A stretch of 64,000 bases of DNA from Echiichthys vipera (lineage: Eukaryota > Chordata > Actinopteri > Perciformes > Trachinidae). Shown here one piece after another: positions 13,001 to 25,584 of the stretch. Below the pieces are notes generated by a model. That model saw nothing but the letters and a program-made list of their open reading frames with translations. It was not told the origin of the DNA and made no database searches. Position 1 is the first letter of the stretch, and each line of letters begins with the position of its first letter. A program made the translations under genes and the position numbers. Location of the stretch: positions 12,772,246 through 12,836,245 of the forward strand of contig OY829648.1 of the NCBI GenBank assembly GCA_963691815.1, in the 5' to 3' direction.

Positions 13001-14583
13001 TTCACACTTTAGGGCGGGTACTTGAATACAATTTCAGACACATGAACATCATAACGTATAGGCTAATGTCTTTCTCTGACAAATGATTAGCAGATTAATG
13101 TATCTGCGTTGGATTCAGAGCTACCCACCCCTTACTTGCAAACTCTAGTTTTTAGTACAATTGTCGGGTACAGTATGAAATATCACCTGAGGGTTGATAA
13201 GGACCAGCTTCCTCTCGGTCTACTAGCTTTTAAACAACTGACCACAGCGAGTTATCAGCTAGTAAAGGGGCCACATATGCTAGTTTAGCCCAACTGTTCT
13301 GCTGTAGCTGCTGCTGATCTTCTCTTAATGGAGTCCTCCAGCGGAACCCTCCAACTCTGGTAGCCTCATTAGACTCTATGCCCACTGTGTGAGAGGAGCA
13401 TGAATGGAGGGCAGCAGCACATGGCCTCCTGGCTGCTGCAGTGTTGGCATTGAAACTGGCATCTGGGAGCCCTAGACATGAGTAGTGTGTCTGATGGGAT
13501 TAACTGGCTGTGGCGAGAGAGAGACAGAAGAGGAGAGGTTGCCCAAGCCTCCAAATTAACTCTGTAAGACTAAAGGCAATCATGGGGGGGGGGGGGCAAG
13601 TCCTGGTGAGATGGTTATTAACAGTGACGAAGAGGGAAGGGGAGGCATCGGAGCAGCAGGAGTGGACTTAGGGAACATATGGGCCAATACTGTGTTGACT
13701 GGAGGCTGCATTTACCCAACAAGTCAAAGTCACTGTGGTGGCAGGCGATTCATTATTTCATTAGGCTATAGCAACGTATGGTGAAAATCTGATCCTAAGA
13801 GGAACCACTCCTCTATGTATATAAGGGTTTGATAGTTACAATTTATTTGTAAAAGTATGCATCTGATAGAGAAAATACCTCTGCTGGCAGAAGAAAATTA
13901 TTTGAGAACACCTGTTTGTCTGTGCATTGCAGTATTATCGTTATGTGATGCGAGAGTGTTAGTATGTGTATGTGTCTGTTAGCTCAGTGTGTTTTTGCGT
14001 GTGTCTGTGTGTGTGAATGACAGGCATGAGTGGATCACCCTGCCATGACAGAGTCTATCGATCAGCGTGTCAGTGCCGGGGGAAAAGGTTAATCTGCCCA
14101 ATGCCAGACCCGCGCCTCACCCCATCTCTGGCCTGCCCTGCATCCCGCCCCAGCCCGCTCCCTCTCTTATCAGGATTAGAGGAGTGTACAAAAGGGCAGA
14201 GTATTCCCAGGACACAAACTGACCTTCAATAATCCCACCAACCTACCGCTCTGCTTATAATTAACATCAGGAACAAAGAGAAAAAACCCTGGCCTGCCTG
14301 TGTAGCCTCCCTCTGACTGAAAGATTCATACTGGAGAAGGAAAAAGTTACAGTAGAGCTAGAGACTTGCTTCAGTAATATGTTTTGAATGGCCACGAGAG
14401 CCAAGCTGACATTCTAGAGGTGCTGACCAGCCTATCCCTGCTCCCCAGTGCACACACACCCTAAACACAGATTGGAGGAACATGCTGAACCAAGCAGGGA
14501 GGCAGAAAACGGTTCTTGGGACCAGCAGACATTACTGTGGAGAAGCAATGTTGAGCACAGTATGGAGGACATGTGTGCATAAA

Positions 14584-14600
14584 GTGTGTGTGTGTGTGTG

Positions 14601-14632
<32 letters not shown>
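14584..14632. repeat. (TG)n tract 15 nt downstream of an AGBL4 donor
   Basis: A 49-bp TG array with one CG interruption. On the AGBL4 transcript it reads (CA)n and begins 15 nt inside the intron after the exon 14648-14759. Confidence 0.95.
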
Positions 14633-14647
14633 CACGTGCTTACTCAC

Positions 14648-14759
14648 CGGGTCTTGACTCATTTGCACTATGAGTTGTTTGACAGCATGCAGCGTGGGGT
14701 GGGCCCATGGAGAGGGATCCTGCCAGTGGCGATTGAGGTCAAAACCCATCAGAGAACAC
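14648..14759 (-). CDS. AGBL4: AGBL4 (CCP6) exon with FDLNRHW active-site segment
   Basis: A 112-nt internal exon encoding (R)CSLMGFDLNRHWQDPSP, then WAHPTLHAVKQLIVQ and MSQDP. The FDLNRHW motif supplies the Asn-Arg pair that binds the substrate C-terminal carboxylate in M14 peptidases. The acceptor is ...tatacag before 14759 and the donor GTGAGT starts at 14647. It begins with one base completing the Arg codon (AG|G) of the upstream exon and ends in phase 0, so its length is not a multiple of three and skipping it would shift the frame. Unusually, it is enclosed by microsatellites: (UG)n ends 6 nt before the acceptor and (CA)n begins 15 nt after the donor in the transcript. Match to vertebrate AGBL4 is very strong. 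Confidence 0.95.
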
Positions 14760-14765
14760 CTGTAT

Positions 14766-14922
<157 letters not shown>

Positions 14923-15173
14923 AAGCTTTAATGGACAACTATAATGTGGTATGCCTTTCAAAAAATATTACAAATGATTAAAGGTACCCTGCAGAGTTTT
15001 GCCGACTAGTAGCACTCTGGGGTAATGCTTGAAAGAGTTTGTTTGCTTCTTGTAGCTTAATCACTGATCAATGACTGACAGATATAGAGTCAACCAAAGG
15101 CAATTTGCATCTTTAAAATGTATGCCACTGAATTGAGGCATTGTAAGCAGAAATTTCATTCACTACTTGTATA
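14923..15173. other. AGBL4: AGBL4 intron, no feature seen
   Basis: Unremarkable AT-rich intron sequence between the CA array and the Tc1-like element. I see nothing further in it. Confidence 0.6.
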
Positions 15174-15994
15174 CACTCACCGGCCACTTTATTAGGTACA
15201 CCTGTCCAACTGCCCGTTAACGCAAATTTCTGGTGATTTAAGTGACTTTGAATGTGGCATGGTTTTTGGTGCCAGTCGGGCTGGTCTGAGTATTTCAGAA
15301 ACTGCTGATCTACTGGGATTTTCACGCACAACCATCTCTAGGGTTTACAGAGAATGGTCAGAAAAAGAGAAAATATCCAACAAGCTCTTCTGTGGGCACA
15401 AATGCCTCGTTGAAAGGCAACAGTAACTCAAATAACCACTCGTTACAACCGAGGTATGCAGAAGAGCATCTCTGAACACACAACACGTCGAACCTTGAGG
15501 CGGATGGGCTACAGCAGCTGAAGACCACACCGGGTGCCACTCCTGTCAGCTAAGAACAGGAAACTGAGGCTACAATTGGCACAGGCTCACCAAGATTGGA
15601 CAATAGAAGATTGGAAAAACGTTGCCTGGTCTGATGAGTATCGATTTCTGATGCGACATTCAGATGGTAGGGTCAGAATTTGCCATCAACAACATGAAAG
15701 GATTGATCCATCCTGCCTTTTATCAACGGTTCAGGCTGCTGGTAGTGGTATAATGGTGTGGGGGATATTTTCTTGGCACACTTTGGGCCCATTAGTACCA
15801 ACGGGAGATTTGCATCATGGATGTGCAGCTGGCAAATCTGCAGCAACTGCGTGATCCCATCATGTCAATATGGACCAAACTCTCTGAGGAATGTTTCCAG
15901 TACCTTGTTGAATCTATGCCACGAAGGATTAAAGCAGTTCTGAAGGCAAAAGGGGGACCAACCCGGTACTAGCAAGGTACCTAATAAATTGGCC
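15174..15994 (+). mobile_element. Tc1-like transposon, internally deleted and frameshifted
   Basis: The left end CACTCACCGGCCACTTTATT (15174) follows a TA dinucleotide. The right end reads ACCTAATAAATTGGCC, an inverted but eroded partner. Between them are pieces of a Tc1-family transposase: an N-terminal helix-turn-helix part (LGFSRTTISRVYREW, about 15300-15360), stop codons near 15424-15435, then KNRKLRLQLAQAHQDWTIED and VAWSDEYRF with the first catalytic Asp, VMVWG-like and FSWHTLGPLVP segments. Near 15811 the reading jumps to the family's C-terminal end (MDVQLANLQQL ... ESMPRRIKAVLKAKGG). The stretch with the second Asp and the last acidic catalytic residue is missing. The element cannot move by itself. 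The 106-codon frame at 15534-15854 is the middle part only. Confidence 0.9.
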
Positions 15995-16660
15995 TATATA
16001 ACTATGATAAGTAAAGTACTGTAATACGCATGTAATCCACATATTTATTAGTGTAGAAATAACGGCCAGAGCAAAGAAGAAATCTGCGCAGGGAGGGGTT
16101 TCGTCATGGTGGTTGGGCCCCAAAACACAGGACTTTCAGCTGGGGCACTGGTGCTCGTGTCCAGGAAGTACGAAGCCAAACCATAGCTTTTTTTTGTAAT
16201 CTTAACCAACTCGTTTTTGTGGTAGAACTTAACGGTCACCTTTTGTCGCCTAAACTTAACCGTTGCTGCCCCCTTCTGTCACCGTTTACGGCGTTAAAAA
16301 CAATGTCATTTCATAAACTATCATACACATTGGATTCTGTCATATTTTGTAAAATCATATAAATTGATGTGCATTAGTTTGGGCATAGACACTACTTTTT
16401 TGTTCCATTGTGAGAATTTATAAAGGCAGGATAAAGCACAAAAACTTCAGAGAGTCAAATAAAATGGCAGAGCTTAAATATAGTGCACTATATAGTGACT
16501 CGAGAGTGATTCTTGAGGAAGGACATTCAACACATTTATTAGGCCTGAAGGACAGACACAAATCATTTTTATTGAGAAACAGTAAATGAAAAGTAAAGTA
16601 ACATTTAGTTTGTTTACAAAAAACTCCACAGGGTAGCATTTTAGATTATTTTTAATTGTT
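15995..16660. other. AGBL4: AGBL4 intron with probable unclassified repeat
   Basis: Bases 16050-16310 (around the TTAACCAACTC and CCTAAACTTAACCG words) look like a fish interspersed repeat that I cannot classify. The rest is AT-rich and shows nothing. Confidence 0.35.
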
Positions 16661-16880
16661 TTAAAGGCCCTAAATGGTTTAGCACTTTCATACCTCTCTG
16701 ATTGCTTATCTGAATTTGTTCCAAACCGCTCCCCAAGGTCATCTAGCACCGGCTTGCTCAATATACCAAACATGACTTACAATGGTGAGCAGCTTTTTGT
16801 CGTTATGCACCAAAGGTTTAATACAAGTGACTTTCGTTGACAGTTTTAGGAAACAGCTCAAAACCTACTTATAGGCCCAC
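16661..16880 (+). mobile_element. LINE ORF2 C-terminal relic
   Basis: The plus strand encodes LKALNGLALSYLSDCLSEF, VPNRSPRSSSTGLL and, after a frameshift at a TGA near 16838, VDSFRKQLKTYL. This pattern (KALhGLAPsYLsD ... R.LRSS ... FrkqLKTyL) is the usual carboxyl end of reverse-transcriptase proteins of fish L2/Rex1-type LINEs. Only this 3' piece is present and it is broken, so it is a dead 5'-truncated copy. The subfamily is not certain. Confidence 0.75.
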
Positions 16881-19800
16881 AGAGGAAAAACAAAGAGACT
16901 GAATGACACCAAAAACAAGCAGCTGACCAGCTTATGAGAACTCACACTGAACTTTCACAATGAAAACGTATGTCCATCAATATGCCATGTTAAACTAACT
17001 TAGTTTTGAAGTTATGTTTCCTTTTCAGAGCGAGGTTTAATATAAAGTAAGTCCCCTGTCCCCTGCCATAAGTACATTTAATCAGAATGAAGATGCCATG
17101 TGTTTAGACTTATGTCATGTCGCTTTAACCATTGGAAAGATAAGAATTATGTCGTAGCTACTTAGTTTGGTATTAATTTCAGTACTTCTCACATTACATA
17201 ACTCCCATAAGCTATTCATATGAATAGATAATTAATCATAAGTAGTTTACGAAAAACGTATGGTTACTTAACTTATGCAATAGTGTTCATGCCTCTGTTT
17301 TATAATTGTCCTTTATACTAAATTATATTTGATCCTAATCTACCAGTGTTACACTAGTTCATGATTATCAGCTGTGTACAACTCTTCGTCTGTGTTCAGT
17401 TCTTTCCTGCAGTACAACTAGGATTTATGACCTCCTGCCCCTCCTCTCTGAGGTAGAGGAGCACAAGCAGGGACATAAGAATACTAACCAATTGGCATGT
17501 ATTTTGTTATTATAGCTTGTTGTTTCTCTTTGCTGTACATATATACATACATATGTGTGGAAAGATGCATGGGGATCAAAGTGTCCAGGATTGCAATTCT
17601 TAACATTTAACTTGGTCTGTTATATTATGTATTAATAGCCTACTATATGTACACAATACCCTGTTTATTCTGTGTTTGGTATCGATCAGAACTTCATAGC
17701 GCCATATTTGCAACCATGCAAGAATCAAATTTGTAGCAAACTTTATTACATTAGAATCAAATTATTGAAACAGGAGAAGGTGAAGAGGGAGGAGTGTAGT
17801 CTGCACGCCACAGACCCTAAAACACCGCCCCTTTTCAGAAGATATTAACCAGAGAATTCAGAAGAAACAGTCTTTTGCTTTTGTTCCAAATCTGTGTTCC
17901 AGTATGACCAAGATTAAAGAACTCAGTTTTGGCATGCTGCCTTTGTCTGTGACTCTAAATCGTCTACTGCAGAACACTGCAGCAGCTCTACGGCATCCTG
18001 CACAAATGTGTTGAAAGCTGAACCAGCAACTAAAGAGTAAAGAGACTTGAGCGAAAAGATCCTTAATGTGGCAGGCGCTGCTACAGTGACCTCTGGCAAG
18101 AGAAGGGCTGAAGATGGCCCCTTCAGCTGCCGGCTTTGAGAGGGAGAGAGATGAAGAAATTTGATTTAAGCCGAATCGCAACGTGGGAAAGCAGTTTTAA
18201 AAGGCTTGAGAGCTCCAGAAGGAACTTCAACCACGCCACACCCTGCTGAACAGCTCCTCCCGTCTTCTGCCCATCGGACGGTGACACAATACATTTTCAT
18301 GTGTTCATGAGTTGATGTCAGATGCTTGATGCTAAAATCTAATTCAAGAAATGAATAAGTGTTGATTGATAAACTTCAGATGTCCCTTAAAATCTAGAAT
18401 TAGGCTGAATATTGGGATTGCTTCATAATTCTCCCTGGTGCTTGTTACACTGATCGGTGCTTTGATCTATTCAAAATCAATCAAATCTGTAAGCCTCAAT
18501 CAAAGGTATAGTTCACTAATTCTCCTCCTACACGGTGGTCCGCTTATATTCATAATTTGTTCATTGTTGTATTAATTCATCATTTATTCATGTGTTTGTC
18601 CGTCTATGAGTTTAGTTTTGTAGTAATTAGTTCAATAATCTTCATTTGTAAAGAACTTGACTCTGTGTGGATGAAATAGTTTGTCACTGTACTGTCATCA
18701 ATTGGCTATCAAATCTCTTTTTTCTTAGAGGAGTGGTGCTCAGTGGTCTTTATAGTCTATTCTACAGTATAATTCATTGTGTCTGAAAGTATCATAATAC
18801 CAACGCATGTGTTTATGACGCATAATATTGAGTTATTAATTAGGTATTATTTAATCTGCTACCATACCAGCAACATCTAAATGCAGGCTAGTGACCATCA
18901 ACTGCCAAAGCGATACGAGCTGGTCAGACACAGCAGTTAGACCACTTCGGTGATCAAAGTTCACCAAATTTCCACACGAATTTGCTTTGCCACCAAAATC
19001 GAAAGTTTTATTTGCCCCTTCACTTATATAGAAGTGAACTGGAGGTGAATAACTGGGTCACGTACCCTGAACTGCCAGTTCAGGAAAATGCAAAATGTGT
19101 TGTGAGGGTACGCATGGATATTTCAGACAAAGAACTCTCACTGTGACCTTTTTGTAGGGGGTTAATAGATGGATGTATCTGGATATAATGGATGGAAGCA
19201 AACAGTATAGAGGTGGACTGCTACTCTTTAGTGTCACTTGTAACCTGCAATTGCCATAATGGGATGTTTGCATGTCAAGATGCACCCTGAGCTTCCCTGT
19301 TTGTTGTATATCTTTGACATTTACTGAAGCCCTTGGTAATGATACAGGAGTTACTGATACTGTAGGGCAACAGAGCAGAGCAGCCAGCCATGAACAAAAT
19401 ACTCATCCCAGGTTAACTGACATTGATTCTTTGCTCTGAATATATCCATTTCAGTCTGCCCTGCACTGTATCCTGCAGGGCAGACTGTGAGGTATCTGTG
19501 TGCCTTGTACATGAATATCCTGTGTGTGATCGAGTTATTGGAGTATGCTGTTTATGAATTTAAACATGTAAACGCCATTTCCTGTTTTCAGAAACCTGGA
19601 TAAACCCTTATTGCATTTATGAGAAACCAGAATATGTTACCTGGAGTACTCCAACAGAAACCAGGATACTACAGCATGTATCCACCTTTTCCCGGTCTAC
19701 TGAGTGCCGTCAACTATGTGCGTAGGTACGTATTCAGCCAAGTGACGTATCAGAAATACAATGGTGGCAGCAAAAGCATCTCGCCTCAGGAGTAATGAAG

Positions 19801-20178
19801 AAGTAGAGTTTTGTCTTTCAGTAAGAAAAGGGGCCGTGTATGTTCCTCCAATGCCCCCCTGTCCTACGTGACAGGCTGGCACCGGTGCGGAGGAAGGTAT
19901 AGCTCCTTTCAGGAACAGCTCAGTATGTGGATGAGCCCAGAGAAGACAGCTGGAGTTGGCAATCGCAGCAGAGAAGAAATGAGCTGTTGTGAAGGGGTCG
20001 TAAATGAACATTTGTACAGCGTTTGAAGGGCTTGTTTTTGTAAACATGACTAGAATGCAGAAGTCAGGTTACTGGTATATATCATCAGGGGAATATGAAT
20101 ATTTGATTTATCTGTGCTCATGTAAACACCGTATTCCAAGCCTCAAAAACGGATTATTCATGTCCATGATTCATTTCA
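16881..20178. other. AGBL4: AGBL4 intron, repeats only
   Basis: No exon is visible. A segment near 18185-18285 (around TTGAGAGCTCCAGAAGGAACT) resembles another LINE tail but is too short to call. About 19530-20150 contains a fish-type interspersed repeat in which CATGTAAAC occurs near both ends. The remainder is AT-rich sequence without recognisable features. Confidence 0.45.
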
Positions 20179-20180
20179 TG

Positions 20181-20239
<59 letters not shown>

Positions 20240-20283
20240 CATGCGTGCGTGCGTGCATGCATGCATGTGTGATTGTGTGTGTG
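20179..20283. repeat. (TG)n / TGCG-ATGC compound microsatellite
   Basis: TG array (20179-20239) followed by GTGC/ATGC units and a second short TG run. It lies inside an AGBL4 intron. Confidence 0.9.
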
Positions 20284-20899
20284 TCTGTCTGTGTGTTAGA
20301 GAGTATGTATGCATCTGTATAACAGAGCATGTGTGATTGGTGAGGTGTGGACTACACTTATCACGTTTTGTCAATACGCTGCTCATCACCACTCAATGTG
20401 CAAGCGAGTTAATGGTAATAGCCTTTAAGCAGTCACCTATCACAGTCAACAACATTATAGAGAATGTCACTGTTGGGGAGCAACTGAGATTCTATGCAAA
20501 TATTTTTGGAGGCAGTGACGAGGCACCGCCACTAGATGGCACTCACCAACACACTGAGAGCACGCTGCTGATGCTTATCTAAGTGTGCATTAGTATTCCT
20601 GGGGCTGAGCCTATTAAGTAAAAGGCAATTATGAAGAAGGGAAAGAGAAGAGAGGAAAACAGCGGAGAGGAGGTTGCCCACAGAGCTGCAGCAACAGTGT
20701 TAAAGACAGAGAGGAGGAGAGGATGGCCAAATCTTTTAACAAATGCACTGCTGTGAGCTATATGAATTCATTAAGCTCCCTTAAGGTGGAGTTAAGAGGA
20801 TATAATCCCATGTAGCCGGGTATAAAACCATGTAATGTGTGAATTCTGTGCAAGATAGCGATGCATACAAATTAAGAATTAAAACGTGTGTTTGTATAC
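20284..20899. other. AGBL4: AGBL4 intron downstream of the NPDGVYLGNYR exon
   Basis: Intron sequence just downstream (transcript sense) of the exon at 20900-21014. A purine-rich patch at 20630-20730 is the only notable composition. No gene is supported. Confidence 0.5.
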
Positions 20900-21014
20900 C
20901 TGTAGTTGCCCAGGTAGACTCCATCAGGGTTTAGCATGGGGACGATCTTGAAGATCACGTGATCTCTTAGGACCTGAGCCACAGGATGCTGGCTCACCAG
21001 GAAGTCGATCACAC
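20900..21014 (-). CDS. AGBL4: AGBL4 (CCP6) exon with NPDGVYLGNYR motif
   Basis: A 115-nt internal exon encoding (G)VIDFLVSQHPVAQVLRDH, VIFKIVPMLNPDGVYL and GNY(R). The MLNPDGVYLGNYR block is a signature of cytosolic carboxypeptidases and lines the substrate pocket. The first two bases complete the Gly codon begun by the exon at 22832 and the last two bases (AG) begin the Arg codon finished at 14759. The acceptor is ...taatag before 21014 and the donor GTATAC starts at 20899, a weaker donor than GTAAGT. A (UG)n tract (21035-21121 on the plus strand as CA) ends about 20 nt upstream of the acceptor. The sequence is undamaged and close to vertebrate AGBL4. Confidence 0.95.
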
Positions 21015-21033
21015 CTATTAAACATATATATAA

Positions 21034-21034
<1 letters not shown>

Positions 21035-21112
<78 letters not shown>

Positions 21113-21121
21113 TACACACAC
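21035..21121. repeat. (CA)n array near an AGBL4 3' splice site
   Basis: An 87-bp CA array, with an AAACATA interruption at the right. It reads (UG)n in the transcript immediately upstream of the exon at 20900-21014. Confidence 0.95.
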
Positions 21122-22179
21122 AGTGAAACAGACTTGAAAAGAAAACCGAAGACGGGTTGGCAGTTAATTGAGTTTTGAGAAACAAAAGGAGAAGGAAGGA
21201 CAGCGAGGGGGCATCGTCAGAATCGCGGGAGGAATAGGAGATGTCAAGCCTAAATCGATACAAATGGAATGGAGCTGACAGAGCTGGAAAAACAGACAGC
21301 ACACAGCGGGCTAGATGCCAACTCATCTGATTCATGATGATCCACACACTCTGAAACATACACACACAACTGATACTGCAGATGAGAAAGACAAATAAGT
21401 AGATATACGAGCTAGATAGATAGATAGATATATAGATAGATAGACATTCTATTTCTACCTCTACCTCCTCCCTTTATTAGTCCCTTCCTCACAAACAGCA
21501 TTCCTACACCTCGTTAACGTTAATGGACCTTTCTCAGTCTGCCTTACTTAGTCAAAGTAGTGGACAGGGACCACCACTAAAGGTAAGGTCGTGCCCTCTG
21601 CCCCCCCCCCACTCCCCTTTAAACCGGCCTCCTATAAACAGGAAAGTTGGACCCAGAAGGAGTGAACCTTCCCACTCACCTCACTCTGAGCAGGTGGAAG
21701 AGAGCTAAAAGTCATTACATCCTCCTAAAACTATTATACTGCACAAGGAGACAATTTCCCAAAGGTGCTCAGTTTTATTAGTTTTGAGACAATGCAACCC
21801 TACCATATCCTTGGATTGTATTTCCTGAGATATTGTATAGAAACACGGGGTCTTGTGCCTATTCCTGTAACATCCAGACATCTCAGGTTCAGGTGCAGAG
21901 CATATCTATGTCTTGAATGAATTAGCATGATTCTGAAAATTACGAGACTGGTGTTCACTGTTCAGTTTAGCATGTGTCGTACTCTTTGGAAACTGTTGCA
22001 TAATGTCACCTGTGGCTTTTGAGGGAGCTTTCTAAAGTCAGAGAAAATTACCCTGAAGTCATCAACAAAAAATGAATTGCATTATGGTAGGATCCATCAT
22101 TTTTGGAGCTTGACCCAAAAGAGGGATGGACAAATGAATATCTCAGCCTCTGTTGTTTTCATTCTGATAATTCTTATTC
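21122..22179. other. AGBL4: AGBL4 intron between the HPGE and NPDG exons, left part
   Basis: Includes a short GATA tetranucleotide repeat near 21412-21444 and a C run near 21601-21610. I see no other feature. Confidence 0.5.
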
Positions 22180-22460
22180 TAATGTGACACTAATTTGCCC
22201 CTTTAGTACCCGTGTAATCTGGAGGAAAAGGTGCTTTAAAGTACAGGATTTGTCAGTTATGCAGGTCCATTATCATAATGAATACAATTTTGCAGAAAAT
22301 GAAATGCCCTTTGTTTTATATTGTCCTTTATATCATGACTTGAGAAAGAGGTTTTGTAATATGATTTGTTTTTGTAATTTTATTATTATTATATTAGATT
22401 ATATTTCGTGGAAGTTTCTGCAACACTGGCATTTTTACACAAAACATTTTTAGATTATAT
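22180..22460 (+). mobile_element. LINE ORF2 C-terminal fragment (CPLYHDLR)
   Basis: The plus-strand frame ends with NEYNFAENEMPFVLYCPL and YHDLRKRF. The pattern ENE.HF..yCPlY.dLR is typical of the zinc-knuckle-like carboxyl end of many LINE reverse-transcriptase proteins. The usual cysteine pair just before it is not intact and no reverse-transcriptase core is present, so this is a short decayed tail. The assignment rests on that motif only. Confidence 0.55.
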
Positions 22461-22831
22461 TTCAGGTTTCTATTCTGTTAATGTGTAAAACATGTTTAAC
22501 TTTCATTTCTTTTTTCCAGGCACATGTATATAACATCTTTATGTCATCTTTAAGTCTATATTTTTACATGGTGGTATTTTGTGTCCATAAATGTAACTTC
22601 AGTCTCTTTGAAATTCATTCTTCCATCAAAAGCAAGCAGTTACTGCAGTAGCAGGTGTTACAAAGTACAGAAAATATATTGAAAAGACACTGACTAGTAA
22701 AAATTTAAATATAAATATATATATCTACTTCTTTAAACACAACATATAATGAAACTCTGACACATGTCAGTGTAGATGATCAAGCATTAGAAGCAATGAA
22801 ACAGGGCACCAGTCTAACATTAAAACTTTAC

Positions 22832-22921
22832 CTTGACAAATAAAGGATGCAGGAGACTCTCCAGGGTGAACACGAGCTGTCAGAATGACCAGCTTCTTCT
22901 CCTTCTCTGGACTCAGATGGT
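22832..22921 (-). CDS. AGBL4: AGBL4 (CCP6) exon with zinc-binding HPGE motif
   Basis: A 90-nt internal exon encoding HLSPEKEKKLVILTARVHPG followed by ESPASFICQ(G). The HPGE element holds the first two zinc ligands (His and Glu of HxxE) of the M14 peptidase site. The acceptor is ccctcacag before 22921 with a good pyrimidine tract, and the donor is GTAAAG from 22831. It starts with two bases of a split codon, so the upstream exon must end in phase 1, and it ends with the G of the Gly codon completed at 21014. This is the most upstream AGBL4 exon I can identify. The next expected exon, encoding a QQRKLDLLTI-like segment, is not seen to the right. Confidence 0.95.
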
Positions 22922-24008
22922 CTGTGAGGGGGGAGGAGGGAGAGACAGGGAGGGAGGTGTAAAGAAAAGTAAAGGGAGAAAGAAGTGTTGTTAATGCACA
23001 AAGTTCTAGTAAACTTGTAGACAGGCACTGTAAAAACTCACTTTTAGATAAGACTCCTATATTATTATCTTAAGTAGGACTCCTATATATTAATATATAA
23101 TATATAACAGTCCAGTGTAAGAGGCTGGGTCAAAACACAAACTGACCTGGCCATCCATATTCTGCCAGATGCACATGAATCAAACATCAAACCAACACCG
23201 GGCACAGAATAATCAACTGGGGGAGGTGAATTATACATCTACAGAGGTCAGAATCAGCCAGCAACAGGTGTGATAGAGGTCTTCTTTGATTTAAGTCTTC
23301 AGGTCTGGATGAAGCTTTCTCTCTGGCTAGACACTCTCCTCCCCTGCTCTTACTCTGTTGGACAGGTGCGTCATACCTTGGAGACTTGTCTTGAGCTTTT
23401 TCAGTCACTCTATTGGTGGATTTTTGCATAAATAAGAGTTTATGAGCCTTTCAATATACTTGTCAAACCTGGAAAGAACGGTTTGATGCAAATTGAGATG
23501 TCTTGGATTCTCCCCTCAAAACATAGATCTTTTTTCTGCCTTCTTGAAATATAAATGACTACTTATCTGAAACATCTAATTACACAAGAATGATGTGTTT
23601 ACATATTTCATTTGATACCTGCTGTGAGGTGTTTGAGGGTAAATTCAAATGACATGGTCTTTGGTGAAAATGCTCTATTCTAAAAGTCAAATTACCATAA
23701 TGTAATATTTGGATGATCATTCTTGCTGTCATTCCTCAAATACAGCAGATGAATAACAGAAAAACAAGCAGTCTTTATTCTGTAATTCTAGCCCAGTTGA
23801 AATTCACAGAGGTCAAAATTTCGCTGTTTTCTTGGCCAGTGTTTCTCCTCTAATGTGTTGTTGCTAATGGGTGAAAGTGATTGCGTGCCTCATCACTATA
23901 ACACAAACTTAATATCTTATCGATTCCTCCACCCGCTTCTGCTGAGCAGAGAAAATGCTAATTAGCAACAGGCTATGCACCTTTCCTTCTCCTTAATTCC
24001 AATTTAGC

Positions 24009-24051
24009 CTGGTGTGCATGTGTGTGTTCCTCTGTGTATGTGTGTGTGTTC

Positions 24052-24092
<41 letters not shown>
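24009..24092. repeat. (TG)n microsatellite
   Basis: Interrupted TG repeats, pure from about 24055 to 24091. Confidence 0.9.
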
Positions 24093-24093
<1 letters not shown>

Positions 24094-24380
24094 ATGGTGT
24101 GTCTGTTTGAGTGGTTAGGGGTCGTAACAAAAAAAAAAGCGTTGTTCCATTTAAGTACTCTCTCTCTGATTTTATTTCGTTTTACTCTCCCACTGCCCTT
24201 CACAGAGACAAATGGCTTTGCCATTCAGGAGTCTCCGTGGAGCGGGGCGGGCCGTTTGTTGTAAATGTGAGTGCTTGCGGTTTGGCCGGCCGCTGGGTGC
24301 TCGGTGGCTGTGAAATTCCATCGTTTAGAAATTGTACTTTGGCCTCGACCCCAGGCCACCACACCAGCTCCTGATACAAG

Positions 24381-24562
<182 letters not shown>

Positions 24563-24835
24563 GACATTGTACAGTACAAAGCTGCAATCAGGAAAGAAGA
24601 AAAAAAGCATACGCAGACATGCACACAGCCTTTCTCCCTACAGCAAAACCAAGAACCCAGAAAGTTGTGAGCCAAACCAGAGGCAGCTGCCAAGGTCCCG
24701 ACTGTCGGGGAATTCAACCATCGTGGCCATGCTACATTTAGTCTCAGTGCTAGTGTGCCCTTGCTGCTCCATCAAAACAATCTCTTATTGCAGACTCCTG
24801 GAGCTTACAATGGATCCACTGTTTATCCCACGTCG

Positions 24836-24838
<3 letters not shown>

Positions 24839-24893
<55 letters not shown>
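24839..24893. repeat. (TG)n microsatellite
   Basis: A pure TG array of about 55 bp. Together with 24381-24562 it forms an inverted CA/TG pair separated by 276 bp. Confidence 0.95.
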
Positions 24894-24895
<2 letters not shown>

Positions 24896-25584
24896 CTATG
24901 TCTCCTCAGGGCTCTCACAAATGCTCCCCAAGTAGTTGTTGTGTTTATGTGTCTGTATCTCGGCATCCCTCTGTATCTGGCTGTGCTTAGCCAAGCACTG
25001 TAGCACAAAATTAAGTCCCACTGTTCCATAGGCACCCCAACGCACAGAGGGAACCAGTTAAAAGTACCATAGTCGGGGCTGTATGTAACGGAAAATCACA
25101 TTTTGTCTCAGGTGTGGGTAACATATAACATGAAGGTTAGGGTCAAGTAATGGTTGAGCACACAGCTGCAGCAGCATCTCTTGACCTCAAGGTGTCAGTA
25201 GAGATCAGCAGGCGGGGGGCTGTCATGAGAGGGAGACGGATAAAGAGAGGGCAGAAGCAAAAGAGAAAGAGAAAGCAAGGGATTTGACTCAAAAGTAGCT
25301 TTCCAAAGGCAACACAAAAGATCTAACTCTCTTTCCTGGAAGTCTTTTTATTTATTTGCAGACAGTTTGTAGAAGAAGGGAAAGACTGAGAAGAGTTTCA
25401 ACAATAAATGCCTTCCACCCTGAGCTGAATGTCAAACCAACAACACTGCCATTTCATATATCAGCAGAACCATTTTAATAAGATTCATCATCTTTATTTG
25501 TTTTTTATTTATTTATTTAGATGTGCTACATTTTCCTTATTTAGTGTGTTATGATGATTGGGGTTTTCAAATGTGTGTACATTA

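Noticed and set aside
15534..15854. A 106-codon frame as a functional transposase-derived gene
   Set aside because: It is the middle of a Tc1-like transposase with the catalytic part deleted and frames broken on both sides.
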